This document shows, piece by piece, positions 1 to 6,611 of a DNA stretch of 43,252 nucleotides. The position numbers and the translations under genes are program-made. Every line of letters starts with the position of its first letter. Within the stretch, counting starts at the first letter, position 1. This DNA comes from CAYVFC01 sp964450715 (GTDB lineage Bacteria > Myxococcota_A > Polyangia > Polyangiales > JAFGIB01). The DNA is taken from the NCBI GenBank assembly GCA_964450715.1, contig CAYVFC010000064.1, forward strand, positions 1 through 43,252. The letters run 5' to 3'. Under the pieces are notes generated by a model. It saw only the letters and a program-made list of their open reading frames with translations. It was not told where the DNA came from and searched no databases.

Positions 1-60
1 CGAAATGACCGATCACGATGCCGGAATGGGTGATCACGATGGCCGAAATGCGCACGATCC
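1..60. repeat. Short array of about 21-nt degenerate direct repeats, possible insertion-sequence end
   Basis: Three imperfect units follow each other, each built on CGAAATG or GGAATGG followed by GATCACGATG. The arrangement resembles the multiple short repeats at the ends of IS21-family insertion sequences, but no transposase gene is present and the array starts at the window edge, so family assignment is only an impression. The truncated genes just downstream fit an old insertion scar. Confidence 0.35.
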
Positions 61-324
61 CCAAAAGGGGCCAATATCGGTCGAAAATATGCATAATTCC
101 GCGGAAATCGCCGTTTTTTGTCGCTCGTATCCCGAAATATTATTCGTTTTACCGTTCCCGTAATCTTCTATGATTTCGATCGGTTACGGCGTTTGGCCCC
201 TTTTTTGGACCGCACCCCCGCAGGGAGAGATCTCCTGCGGTCTTTCCTGCGGGCGCACTCGCGATTGCGCTCCGTCGGCGCGCCCGGTCTCGTATCGCAT
301 ATTTTGCGGTGCCTCCTGAGGGCT

Positions 325-690
325 CGAAGCAACCACCGTGGCTGCAAGCTCAGAGGTGTCACCAAAGAAACCTCCGCCAAGTTCCACCGTCGCGGTCGCG
401 GTTATGTACTCGCCGGCAAATACGAGTGCAGCCAAAATAGGCGATAACATGGCATTACCCGAGGCGTCGGTAGTCACGGTGACGGCACCTATGAAACGGT
501 CCGCCTGTCGGCCGCTGTCGCTGCTAGCAAAGAACTCTATCCGGAATGCAGTAAGCGCAGTGCTGTTCAGCAAGCCGGTGACGGTCACGCTGCCTACCTG
601 GTCCGTTAATGCGTCTGTCAACAGGGGGTAATTCTGCAGGTTGTTGTCGCCGCTGTCGCCAGCACCGTCGACTATTTGCTCGTCAATACA
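325..690 (-). pseudogene. Fragment of a CSLREA-type / beta-helix surface protein
   Basis: The reading frame from about 690 down to 325 encodes a stretch containing GDNNLQNYPLLTDA, then VTVTGLLNSTALTAFRIEFF, then GAVTVTTDASGNA and FGDTSELAATVV. This succession (NNLQN-P-L, G-LNS-, F-R-EFFAS, VTTDASGNA, TSE) is typical of the repeated domain in large secreted CSLREA/parallel beta-helix proteins of myxobacteria and planctomycetes. No start codon, signal peptide or remaining repeats are present, and both ends run into unrelated translation, so it is a broken remnant. Its frame differs from that of the fragment at 704-946. Seen: the motif series. Inferred: pseudogene status. Confidence 0.55.
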
Positions 691-703
691 AAAGTGTATC
701 TCG

Positions 704-946
704 TCAGTCGATACAAACGGCTTCGAACCGGATGGGTAGCTCGATCGAACGCTCCGGCACGAAGTTAAAAGCGCGGCGCGCCACGATGCACCCCCCCACG
801 AATCCATTGCCTTCACACTCCTCGGGCGTGACGCCAACCCCTGTCACGACTTTGACCGCGAATGCCGCGTTATTGGCCTCCGAAGGGATTACGGTGAGGC
901 TCCCTATCCGTCCCGAAGGAGCCAAAATTTGATGTGAACACCGCAT
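704..946 (-). pseudogene. Fragment of a myxobacterial-type lipoprotein domain
   Basis: The translation includes GSLTVIPSEANNAAFAV, then VVTGVGVTPEEC, GCIVARRAFNFVP and ELPIRFEAVCID before a TGA stop. The GC-IVARR-F-FVP and ELP-x-CID series is one I associate with lipoproteins of Myxococcota, where the final Cys usually leads into further Cys-rich sequence. Here it stops right at that Cys, and no signal peptide lies upstream. Together with the CSLREA-like fragment beginning a few bases further on in another frame, this looks like either a frameshifted gene or two fused relics. Recognition is from memory of the family only. Confidence 0.45.
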
Positions 947-967
947 AGAGGATCGACAGAAAAGGTC

Positions 968-1147
968 ATGGATGATCTAACCGAAGGTGTTTATTCGACA
1001 GAAGGCTCAACCATGACCAAAAATCCTATACCGCAACGGTGGGGTGCGGGCCACGAAGGTCTATATTCCTTGGCGGGCGGGCGTCAAATATCGGTGAAAA
1101 CACTGTATCTGCGGCCTGATCCGCGAGGGCGAAGAGGCCGCATCTGA
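968..1147 (+). CDS. Possible small protein of 59 (or 44) residues, unrecognised
   Basis: An open frame runs from ATG at 968 to TGA at 1147. A second in-frame ATG at 1013 has the better ribosome binding site (GAAGG followed by seven bases), giving a 44-residue product. The sequence is basic at the C-terminus (ends RGRRGRI) and contains QRWGAGHEGLYSLAGG. I recognise no family. It could be a remnant of a mobile-element gene given the relics beside it, or non-coding. Nothing in the neighbours ties it to the radical SAM operon. Confidence 0.2.
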   Translation: MDDLTEGVYSTEGSTMTKNPIPQRWGAGHEGLYSLAGGRQISVKTLYLRPDPRGRRGRI

Positions 1148-1431
1148 CCCCTCTATCCTCGCGAGCTCAAAGGCGTTTCAAACCGTTGGGTGCTCTAGTG
1201 ACGATTGCCGAGCAGCGCCGGTGCAAGAAAACTTGCATTGTCCGCGCCGCCGATTCTTGTAACGGTCCACAACCACGCCCTGAAGCCGTAGAGGCGTTCG
1301 AAAGTGGGGTGAGGGCTAGGGACCGATATTTTGATAGAGCTTAACAAACGTCGAGTCGTAGCATTTACGTCAATTTTCGATCGAATTTTCGAGCGACACC
1401 AGAAAAGAAAAGAAAAGAAACCGGAGGGCAT
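1148..1431 (+). promoter_or_regulatory. Upstream region of the radical SAM / peptide operon
   Basis: No gene is visible here, and this is the only place a promoter for the + strand operon can lie. It carries a TTCGAA site at 1297-1302, two ATTTTCGA direct repeats around 1374-1392, and a run of GAAAA units at 1402-1419 directly before the GGAGGG ribosome binding site at 1423-1428. I could not identify a convincing -35/-10 pair. TTCGAA is also the core of a repeated site upstream of the response-regulator gene (12721-12746), so shared control is possible but one hexamer is weak evidence. Confidence 0.35.
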
Positions 1432-1473
1432 ATGAATAATATGATCTTATTATCGATGCCGCGGTACTTATGA
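1432..1473 (+). CDS. Thirteen-residue leader ORF translationally coupled to first radical SAM gene
   Basis: The ORF encodes MNNMILLSMPRYL. It is preceded by GGAGGG (1423-1428), the only good ribosome binding site near the start of the operon, and its TGA stop overlaps the ATG of the next gene in an ATGA arrangement. The following gene has no ribosome binding site of its own, so its translation probably depends on this ORF. Three of the 13 codons are TTA, a codon expected to be rare in a GC-rich genome, which would suit a translation-sensing leader. Alternatives are a simple coupling device or a mini-peptide product. Coding status is inferred from the signals, not from homology. Confidence 0.45.
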   Translation: MNNMILLSMPRYL

Positions 1474-3104
1474 CCGCTATTTCGTCGTACCAAGCCGAGA
1501 AAGCCGCCCCAAGACTTCGAGCGCGTGCGGCCGATCCTTCCAGTTTTACTCTGGTGGAGCCGCGAATAGCGGCCTTAGCCGACGAGCTTCGCCGCCTACT
1601 CTCTTTCATCCAGCTGGAAAAGGAGGGGCAACCGTTGAAGATCGACGGTTTTCGCCTCAGAAACGCGCGAGATTGGCGAACCGCGCGCGTTCGCAACGCC
1701 GTCGATGCCGTCGGCGCTCTGGCCGGCATTTGCACTGCTCGCTGTTCGTTTTGTTTCGAGCAAAATCTTCCCTTCAATCGAGACCGATCGATGCTGTCGT
1801 CTCGCGAGGCTTGCACACGACTCCGATACATGGACCTGTCCACCGGGCGCGGTATCTTCGATTCCGCTCGCCCTCACTTGGAGCCCTTTGGTAATCCGGA
1901 CGCGGTCGAGATACTGGTCAGTATGCGTAAGCGAGATCCGGAAAGTCTCTTCGTAGTGACGACGAACGGCAGTTACTTAACCAGCGAGGTCGTCGAGAAG
2001 CTAAAAGCGATAAAGCCCATATTAATCAAGTTATCTTTGAATGTTGCGGATACCGACAAACGCGTCCGACACATGGGAAGAAAAAGCGATCCCGCTGCAG
2101 CCCTGGGGGCGCCCAGCTTGCTGCGCGAAGCCGGCATCCCCTTTCTAGGTAGTATCGTCGCCGGGGCAGGGATATCGATAGCGGACATGGAAAAAGCGGC
2201 GATGTTTTTAGGTGAGGAAGGCGCCTACGGAATACGATTACGTTTGCCTTACGTTCACCGCTTCATGCCCGAAGAGTGTAGTGAGCGGGCGAGCGAAGAG
2301 TCGTGGAACGAGATCCTAGAATGGGTGGACGGGTTCGCAGAGAAGGTGCCTTTCGCCGTTTGGGCGGAACCATCTCAAGCCTGGCTGCCTCCCCTGTCGC
2401 CGCGCATAGACGCCGTCATTCCGGGTTCGCCGGCGCAGCTCGCGGGGTTGCAACGAGGCGACGTCGTGGTCCGTATCGGAACCGAGTCGATCGGCTGGAG
2501 AGACCAGCTGCGCCTCTTCGTACAGGAGCGGTCGACGCCTGCATTACCGCTCGAAATAGATGTGGCCAGAAACGGCCGCCAGTATTCGCTCGCCATTCGA
2601 TCCGAGCAGATAAAGCTTTCGCGTTATCCGTATACCGAGGCGCTAGGGCATCCGTCGGAGCGTCTTGGTATCGTGGTGCTACCCGATGTTCTCGTGGCGA
2701 ACGTTCAAAGAATCGTCGGTGCCATTGAGAAACATAATGCGCGGTTTTCTCTGATATTCTGCTCTCCGTTTTCTACCGAGACTATCGAACGATTGCTTTC
2801 CGATTTTCCTCCGTTTGAGGAGGCGCTTACAGGCCGCAGCACGCGTGTCGTGGAGATTCGTAAACCGTATCTGGGCGGTAACAGCTACCTTTTCGAAAGC
2901 CGTTTCGTCGAAGACTACGAGCGAGCTCTACGGGACCTTTTACCTCAGCTAGATGCTCCGCCGGACCTACTGGTCATACCGCAGTCATTTGGTAGCGGCT
3001 GGGGTATAGACATTAACGGTCGATCAATACACGAGCTCGGCCATAGGATGGGGATAGCGGTGGAGCTGATACCGTGGCCGCTCATTTACGGCCGGGAGGA
3101 ATGA
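1470..3104 (+). CDS. Radical SAM protein with central PDZ domain and DUF512-like C-terminus (first copy)
   Basis: The 544-residue protein has an N-terminal domain with the motif G-x2-L-x2-DGF-x-L-x-N (residues 53-65), then a radical SAM core with CTARCSFC (Cys88, Cys92, Cys95) that would bind a 4Fe-4S cluster and cleave S-adenosylmethionine. A PDZ domain follows at about 311-380 (IPGSPAQLAGLQRGD), and the C-terminus from about 395 ends with a LGGNSYLFES / DLLVIP / ELGHRMGI series that resembles the DUF512 domain. In known PDZ-DUF512 radical SAM proteins the PDZ is N-terminal, so this order is unusual. The neighbours suggest a role in modifying the peptide at 5871. The start at 1470 overlaps the leader ORF by ATGA. 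The substrate is unknown. Confidence 0.85.
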   Translation: MTAISSYQAEKAAPRLRARAADPSSFTLVEPRIAALADELRRLLSFIQLEKEGQPLKIDGFRLRNARDWRTARVRNAVDAVGALAGICTARCSFCFEQNLPFNRDRSMLSSREACTRLRYMDLSTGRGIFDSARPHLEPFGNPDAVEILVSMRKRDPESLFVVTTNGSYLTSEVVEKLKAIKPILIKLSLNVADTDKRVRHMGRKSDPAAALGAPSLLREAGIPFLGSIVAGAGISIADMEKAAMFLGEEGAYGIRLRLPYVHRFMPEECSERASEESWNEILEWVDGFAEKVPFAVWAEPSQAWLPPLSPRIDAVIPGSPAQLAGLQRGDVVVRIGTESIGWRDQLRLFVQERSTPALPLEIDVARNGRQYSLAIRSEQIKLSRYPYTEALGHPSERLGIVVLPDVLVANVQRIVGAIEKHNARFSLIFCSPFSTETIERLLSDFPPFEEALTGRSTRVVEIRKPYLGGNSYLFESRFVEDYERALRDLLPQLDAPPDLLVIPQSFGSGWGIDINGRSIHELGHRMGIAVELIPWPLIYGREE

Positions 3105-3109
3105 TAGTT

Positions 3110-4729
3110 ATGCATTTGGTATCCAATAGCGCAAACCGAGACGCTTTCGATTCTCCGCCGGAGGCAGATCGAAATCCTACGGAGCATCCTATGGTCGACT
3201 ATATACGGCGCCGGGCGGAGTCGTTGCTCGCGCTGGTACGGCTCGAGCAAGACGGACATCCTGTAGAACCCGACGGCTTTAGGCTGATCAATTTATCGAG
3301 CTGGAAGTTGAGCTCGTACACAGACGTATTCGCCGCGCTCGGCCCGCTCTCCGGAGCCTGCAACCTACGCTGTGCCTTCTGTTACGAAAACGGTAACGTC
3401 CTTCCCCGAGACCGCGGTATTCTTTCCGAACAAGAAGCAAATACTCGCTTGCGATATTTCGACCGAGAGACGAGAAAGGGACTCCCGGCGTTTCGCATTC
3501 GGTATTCCGGAGAGCCATTTACTAACCGAGAATGGCTTTCAATATTGCAAAAAGCTCGTGAGTGCTCCCGGGATACCCCTCTGACGCTTACTACAAATGG
3601 AAGCTTACTCGACGCCGAAGTAGTATCGGCGCTACCCGTCCTCTCGCCGATATGGATGATCGTATCGATCAACGCCGCGCAGGCTGAACGGCGTAAGGCA
3701 TTAATGAAGGACAATTTCCCCAAGCGGGCATACGAGAGCCTGACACTGCTCCGAGAAAAACGCATCCCGTTTATCGGCTCGGTAGTGGCGTGGCCGGATC
3801 TTCCGATCGGTGAGTTGGCCGAAACCGTTCTGTTTCTCGACAGGCAAGGCGCGGCCGCCGTGCGGGTATCTCTGCCAGGGTATAGCCGGCACATTTCCAG
3901 AAAGCCCTGTTCTAGGTGGAGATCCATTTGGTCGAGCGTTTCCGCATCGATACGGCAGCTGCGCAATAGCGTCCGAGCGCCGATTCTGCTTTCGCCGGCA
4001 CTATACGCGGAAAGGCCGCTGGTCCCCGAAATAGCTGGGATAGTCCCGGCTTCGCCGGCGGAAAAGGCCGGTCTGCGAACTGGCGATACGCTCCTAAGAA
4101 TCGCCGGAAATACAGTCGCTTCTCGAACGCACGCTCAGCAACTGCTGGTCTCGCACTGTGCCCCATGCAGCCGCATTGCCTGCGAGGCGCTTCGAGATGG
4201 CACGATTGTAGCGGTAGAGATATCCATGCCTTCGGAGGGAAACGACGACTGCTATCCGTTTTGGCCGCAGGCCTACCCGATGCCGACGCGCACTCCCTTC
4301 GGTATATGGCTATACGACGACTTCGATCCGCTATGGCTCGCGCAAATAGCACGCCGAATCGAGGAATACGACGCAAAACGCGTGCTGTTGTTCTGCTCGG
4401 AGCTGCTAGTAGATACGGTCTCGGACCTGCTCGAAACGGTACCCGAGTTGCAGAAGGCGTTGAACGGGCGCTGCATTCAACTAGAAGTGCCCGAGCAACG
4501 TTTCTGGGGCGGGAACATCATTTTGGGAGATCTGTGGATGGTTAGCGATCTCATACACGCCTTTCGAAAGGTAGTGTCGAAGTTCGGACATCGACCGGAC
4601 TTGGTCGTACTGCCAAGTACCTTTATGCCGGACGGATGGGCGGATCTTTGCGGAGAACCATGGTCTAGCTTTGAGCATGCGACCGGATGCCCCGTTGAGC
4701 CTATCTTCATAAAAAGAATCGCTACTTGA
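3110..4729 (+). CDS. Radical SAM protein with central PDZ domain and DUF512-like C-terminus (second copy)
   Basis: The 539-residue protein is a diverged paralogue of the preceding gene with the same order: motif G-x2-V-x2-DGF-x-L-x-N (49-61), radical SAM CNLRCAFC (Cys84, Cys88, Cys91), PDZ at about 304-375 (VPASPAEKAGLRTGD), and a DUF512-like end (FWGGNIILGD, DLVVLPS). The stop of the first gene and a possible ATG at 3101 overlap, but GGAGGA at 3095-3100 is better spaced for ATG 3110, which I prefer. Two different PDZ radical SAM enzymes in tandem suggest either sequential modifications or a heterodimer. PDZ domains usually bind C-terminal peptide tails, so a short C-terminal peptide as ligand is a reasonable inference, not an observation. 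Confidence 0.85.
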   Translation: MHLVSNSANRDAFDSPPEADRNPTEHPMVDYIRRRAESLLALVRLEQDGHPVEPDGFRLINLSSWKLSSYTDVFAALGPLSGACNLRCAFCYENGNVLPRDRGILSEQEANTRLRYFDRETRKGLPAFRIRYSGEPFTNREWLSILQKARECSRDTPLTLTTNGSLLDAEVVSALPVLSPIWMIVSINAAQAERRKALMKDNFPKRAYESLTLLREKRIPFIGSVVAWPDLPIGELAETVLFLDRQGAAAVRVSLPGYSRHISRKPCSRWRSIWSSVSASIRQLRNSVRAPILLSPALYAERPLVPEIAGIVPASPAEKAGLRTGDTLLRIAGNTVASRTHAQQLLVSHCAPCSRIACEALRDGTIVAVEISMPSEGNDDCYPFWPQAYPMPTRTPFGIWLYDDFDPLWLAQIARRIEEYDAKRVLLFCSELLVDTVSDLLETVPELQKALNGRCIQLEVPEQRFWGGNIILGDLWMVSDLIHAFRKVVSKFGHRPDLVVLPSTFMPDGWADLCGEPWSSFEHATGCPVEPIFIKRIAT

Positions 4730-4738
4730 GACAAAGCG

Positions 4739-5827
4739 ATGCGAAAGAACGACAATAGTACGGAATGTACAGATTCCCGCATCTTATGTCGACCGAATCT
4801 CGTTATTTTCGACCTAACAAGACGATGCAATAATGCGTGTTCGTTCTGTATGGTTCTCGAAAGCGAAGAACCGCGCGACGACCTATCGCTGAAAGACATC
4901 GAAGCGGTTCTAGAGAGGGAAACCAGGGGTATACGCGTAGATCTTTTCGGCGGAGAGCCTACGCTACATCCGAGTTTCTGGGAGATCGTTGAGGCGGTAA
5001 GCCGCAGGGGTTACAGCCTATCGTTGGCCAGTAACGCCCGCTGGTTCAGCAGATCCGGTCGCGCCGAGCGCCTGTCGAAACTAACGGGAAGAACCGCATT
5101 TGTAAGGACTTCGCTTTACGGCGTTACTGAACAAGACTTCGAAGAAGTTACACGGGTAAAGGGAAGTTACGCGCAATTCGTCGCCGGAGTAAAGAAACTG
5201 GTCGCCGCGGGTTTGCGCGTGGACGTCAATGTTGTGCTAACTACGCTGACCCTAGGAAAAATGGGACAAATAGCCGATCTCTTGACCGAATGGAAAGTAA
5301 ACGGAGTCAAGCTGAGCGGTTTGGTGCGAGCGGAAGGATGCGTAAGGCTCGAGCCGCGTCTAAGCAACGTTCGTAGGGCATTAACCGAATGGGTACCAAA
5401 GCTTCGCAGATCGGGTTTGACGATCACGTTGGAAAAACTACCCGTCTGCGCGGCAGAAGTCGACTTTAGCTGCTATTCCGCGGAGCGAGACCTGATCGGC
5501 TGGGAGCGGGTGTTCGCGGACGATCGAGTTTGCTCGATGTGTCTGATGCGCGGAGTGTGCGACGGCCTCGATCCGGGTTACGCAGCACGCAATGGCTATG
5601 ATGACCTGGTCCCGTACAGAAGCCTGAACGTGCGAGCGTTGCAGCCGTTTCCCGAACCACATGAAAACCTGAAACCCGAACCGATGAGAATACATATTTA
5701 TCGCATTCCTGACGATTGGAGTGCCAGCCCGGAAATCTGTGGTCGGTGTAAGGAGATATTCCAGGCGGTCACGGGGCGACTGGGAAGAGTAGCCTTTGTG
5801 ACGGATTCACAGGTTTCGGGCCCATAA
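4739..5827 (+). CDS. Radical SAM protein with Cys-rich C-terminal region
   Basis: The 362-residue protein starts with a short leader then CNNACSFC (Cys30, Cys34, Cys37) and FGGEPTLHP, the GGE-type SAM-binding motif, which marks a standard radical SAM core. The later part has VCSMCLMRGVCDGLDPGY, a Cys spacing like the auxiliary-cluster region of maturases that stop short of a full SPASM domain, followed by a tail with ICGRCKEIF. It begins nine bases after the preceding stop and is followed 43 bases later by the peptide gene, so it is part of the same transcript and is a good candidate maturase. Radical SAM membership is certain; peptide modification is inferred from position. Confidence 0.85.
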   Translation: MRKNDNSTECTDSRILCRPNLVIFDLTRRCNNACSFCMVLESEEPRDDLSLKDIEAVLERETRGIRVDLFGGEPTLHPSFWEIVEAVSRRGYSLSLASNARWFSRSGRAERLSKLTGRTAFVRTSLYGVTEQDFEEVTRVKGSYAQFVAGVKKLVAAGLRVDVNVVLTTLTLGKMGQIADLLTEWKVNGVKLSGLVRAEGCVRLEPRLSNVRRALTEWVPKLRRSGLTITLEKLPVCAAEVDFSCYSAERDLIGWERVFADDRVCSMCLMRGVCDGLDPGYAARNGYDDLVPYRSLNVRALQPFPEPHENLKPEPMRIHIYRIPDDWSASPEICGRCKEIFQAVTGRLGRVAFVTDSQVSGP

Positions 5828-5870
5828 GGGGTCCGTTACAAGCAGTATTCGACAACAAAAAGGAGGAAGT

Positions 5871-6080
5871 ATGCCGATAGTACGTTTTGATAGAACAGAG
5901 AGTAGGGGACTGGAAGACGCCGCACTGGACGCGACGTACCAAAAGGTCAGGGCGAATATCGAAGCGCGAAAGATGGTAGCCGACTACTTGGTAAGCGAGA
6001 TGACCGCCAAGTACAAGGATACCCTGGCGGATCAGCTCAAGAACCCGGGCCAGGTCGCACTATCGATTCACTGGGGTTGA
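5871..6080 (+). CDS. Candidate peptide precursor, 69 residues, ending in Ile-His-Trp-Gly
   Basis: The gene has the strongest ribosome binding site of the operon (AAGGAGGAAGT then ATG). Residues 14-56 are charged and probably helical, like a leader peptide. The C-terminal segment, roughly KNPGQVALSIHWG (57-69), is uncharged apart from Lys57 and His67 and holds the only Trp (68) next to the terminal Gly. There is no Cys, so Trp, His, Tyr, Asn or unactivated side chains would be the modified positions. A strong intrinsic terminator follows at once, as is common after RiPP precursor genes because it raises precursor over enzyme expression. The end resembles ComX pheromones, whose Trp near the C-terminus is isoprenylated. 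No family was recognised; precursor status is inferred. Confidence 0.6.
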   Translation: MPIVRFDRTESRGLEDAALDATYQKVRANIEARKMVADYLVSEMTAKYKDTLADQLKNPGQVALSIHWG

Positions 6081-6106
6081 TTTTTAGCCGCGGTGATAAC
6101 GGGTCG

Positions 6107-6154
6107 AACGCCGTGGCCGGGTCGGGTTGTACTCCCGGTCACGGCGTTTCTTTT
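6107..6154 (+). terminator. Strong intrinsic terminator / attenuator after the peptide gene
   Basis: A 15-bp stem pairs AACGCCGTGGCCGGG (6107-6121) with CCCGGTCACGGCGTT (6134-6148), the one non-Watson-Crick position being a G-U pair. The loop is 12 bases and the stem runs into TTTCTTTT. It lies 27 bases past the peptide stop codon and before the next two genes on the same strand, so it probably limits but does not abolish read-through. Confidence 0.8.
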
Positions 6155-6185
6155 GAAGGACTCGAAAAAACGAGAGGTAGAGAGT

Positions 6186-6449
6186 ATGAAAACGAAAAGA
6201 GAAGATGAACAAGACGTTAGCCGCGACTACGTATTTAGGTTCAAGCTCGGTGCAATTCGCGAGCCGGAAGATCCGGATAGGGCGCTTGAGGTCTTCTGTA
6301 GAAAACAGATACAAGATATGCTGCGTGTTGTTGTTTTAACCTATGCCGGGAAGCGGGTTTTGGTCGACGGATTCTGCTTTCTGAATAGGCCGGACCAGTC
6401 GTTTGAATTGTGGCCTTCGGGAGAGAGCGACGGCGTTAGCGATTGTTAG
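6186..6449 (+). CDS. Small protein of 87 residues sharing a domain with the PDZ radical SAM proteins
   Basis: The start at ATG 6186 follows a purine-rich GAGGTAGAGAGT. Residues 45-67 match the N-terminal domains of the two PDZ radical SAM proteins position for position: L-x3-G-x2-[VL]-x2-DGF-x-[LF]-x-N with identical spacing (Leu51, Gly55, Val58, Asp61, Gly62, Phe63, Asn67). So it appears to be a free-standing copy of that domain. In RiPP systems, small stand-alone partner domains often bind the leader peptide and deliver it to the enzyme; that role is inferred here. The C-terminus after residue 78 has no resemblance to the enzymes. I know of no named family for it. Confidence 0.6.
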   Translation: MKTKREDEQDVSRDYVFRFKLGAIREPEDPDRALEVFCRKQIQDMLRVVVLTYAGKRVLVDGFCFLNRPDQSFELWPSGESDGVSDC

Positions 6450-6611
6450 GCACACCGCCGAACGGTTAGGACGCCGAAGAAAGCTGGCGAACGTAGAAAA
6501 CCAGTCGCGAGACTACAGTGGAAGCGTTAGCGTTCGACGGACGCTCGTCGCGTTCGGAACGAGGAGAGGAACTGGAGGCAACCGCAAAAGGGAGAAGAGG
6601 GAAGCTGTTTT

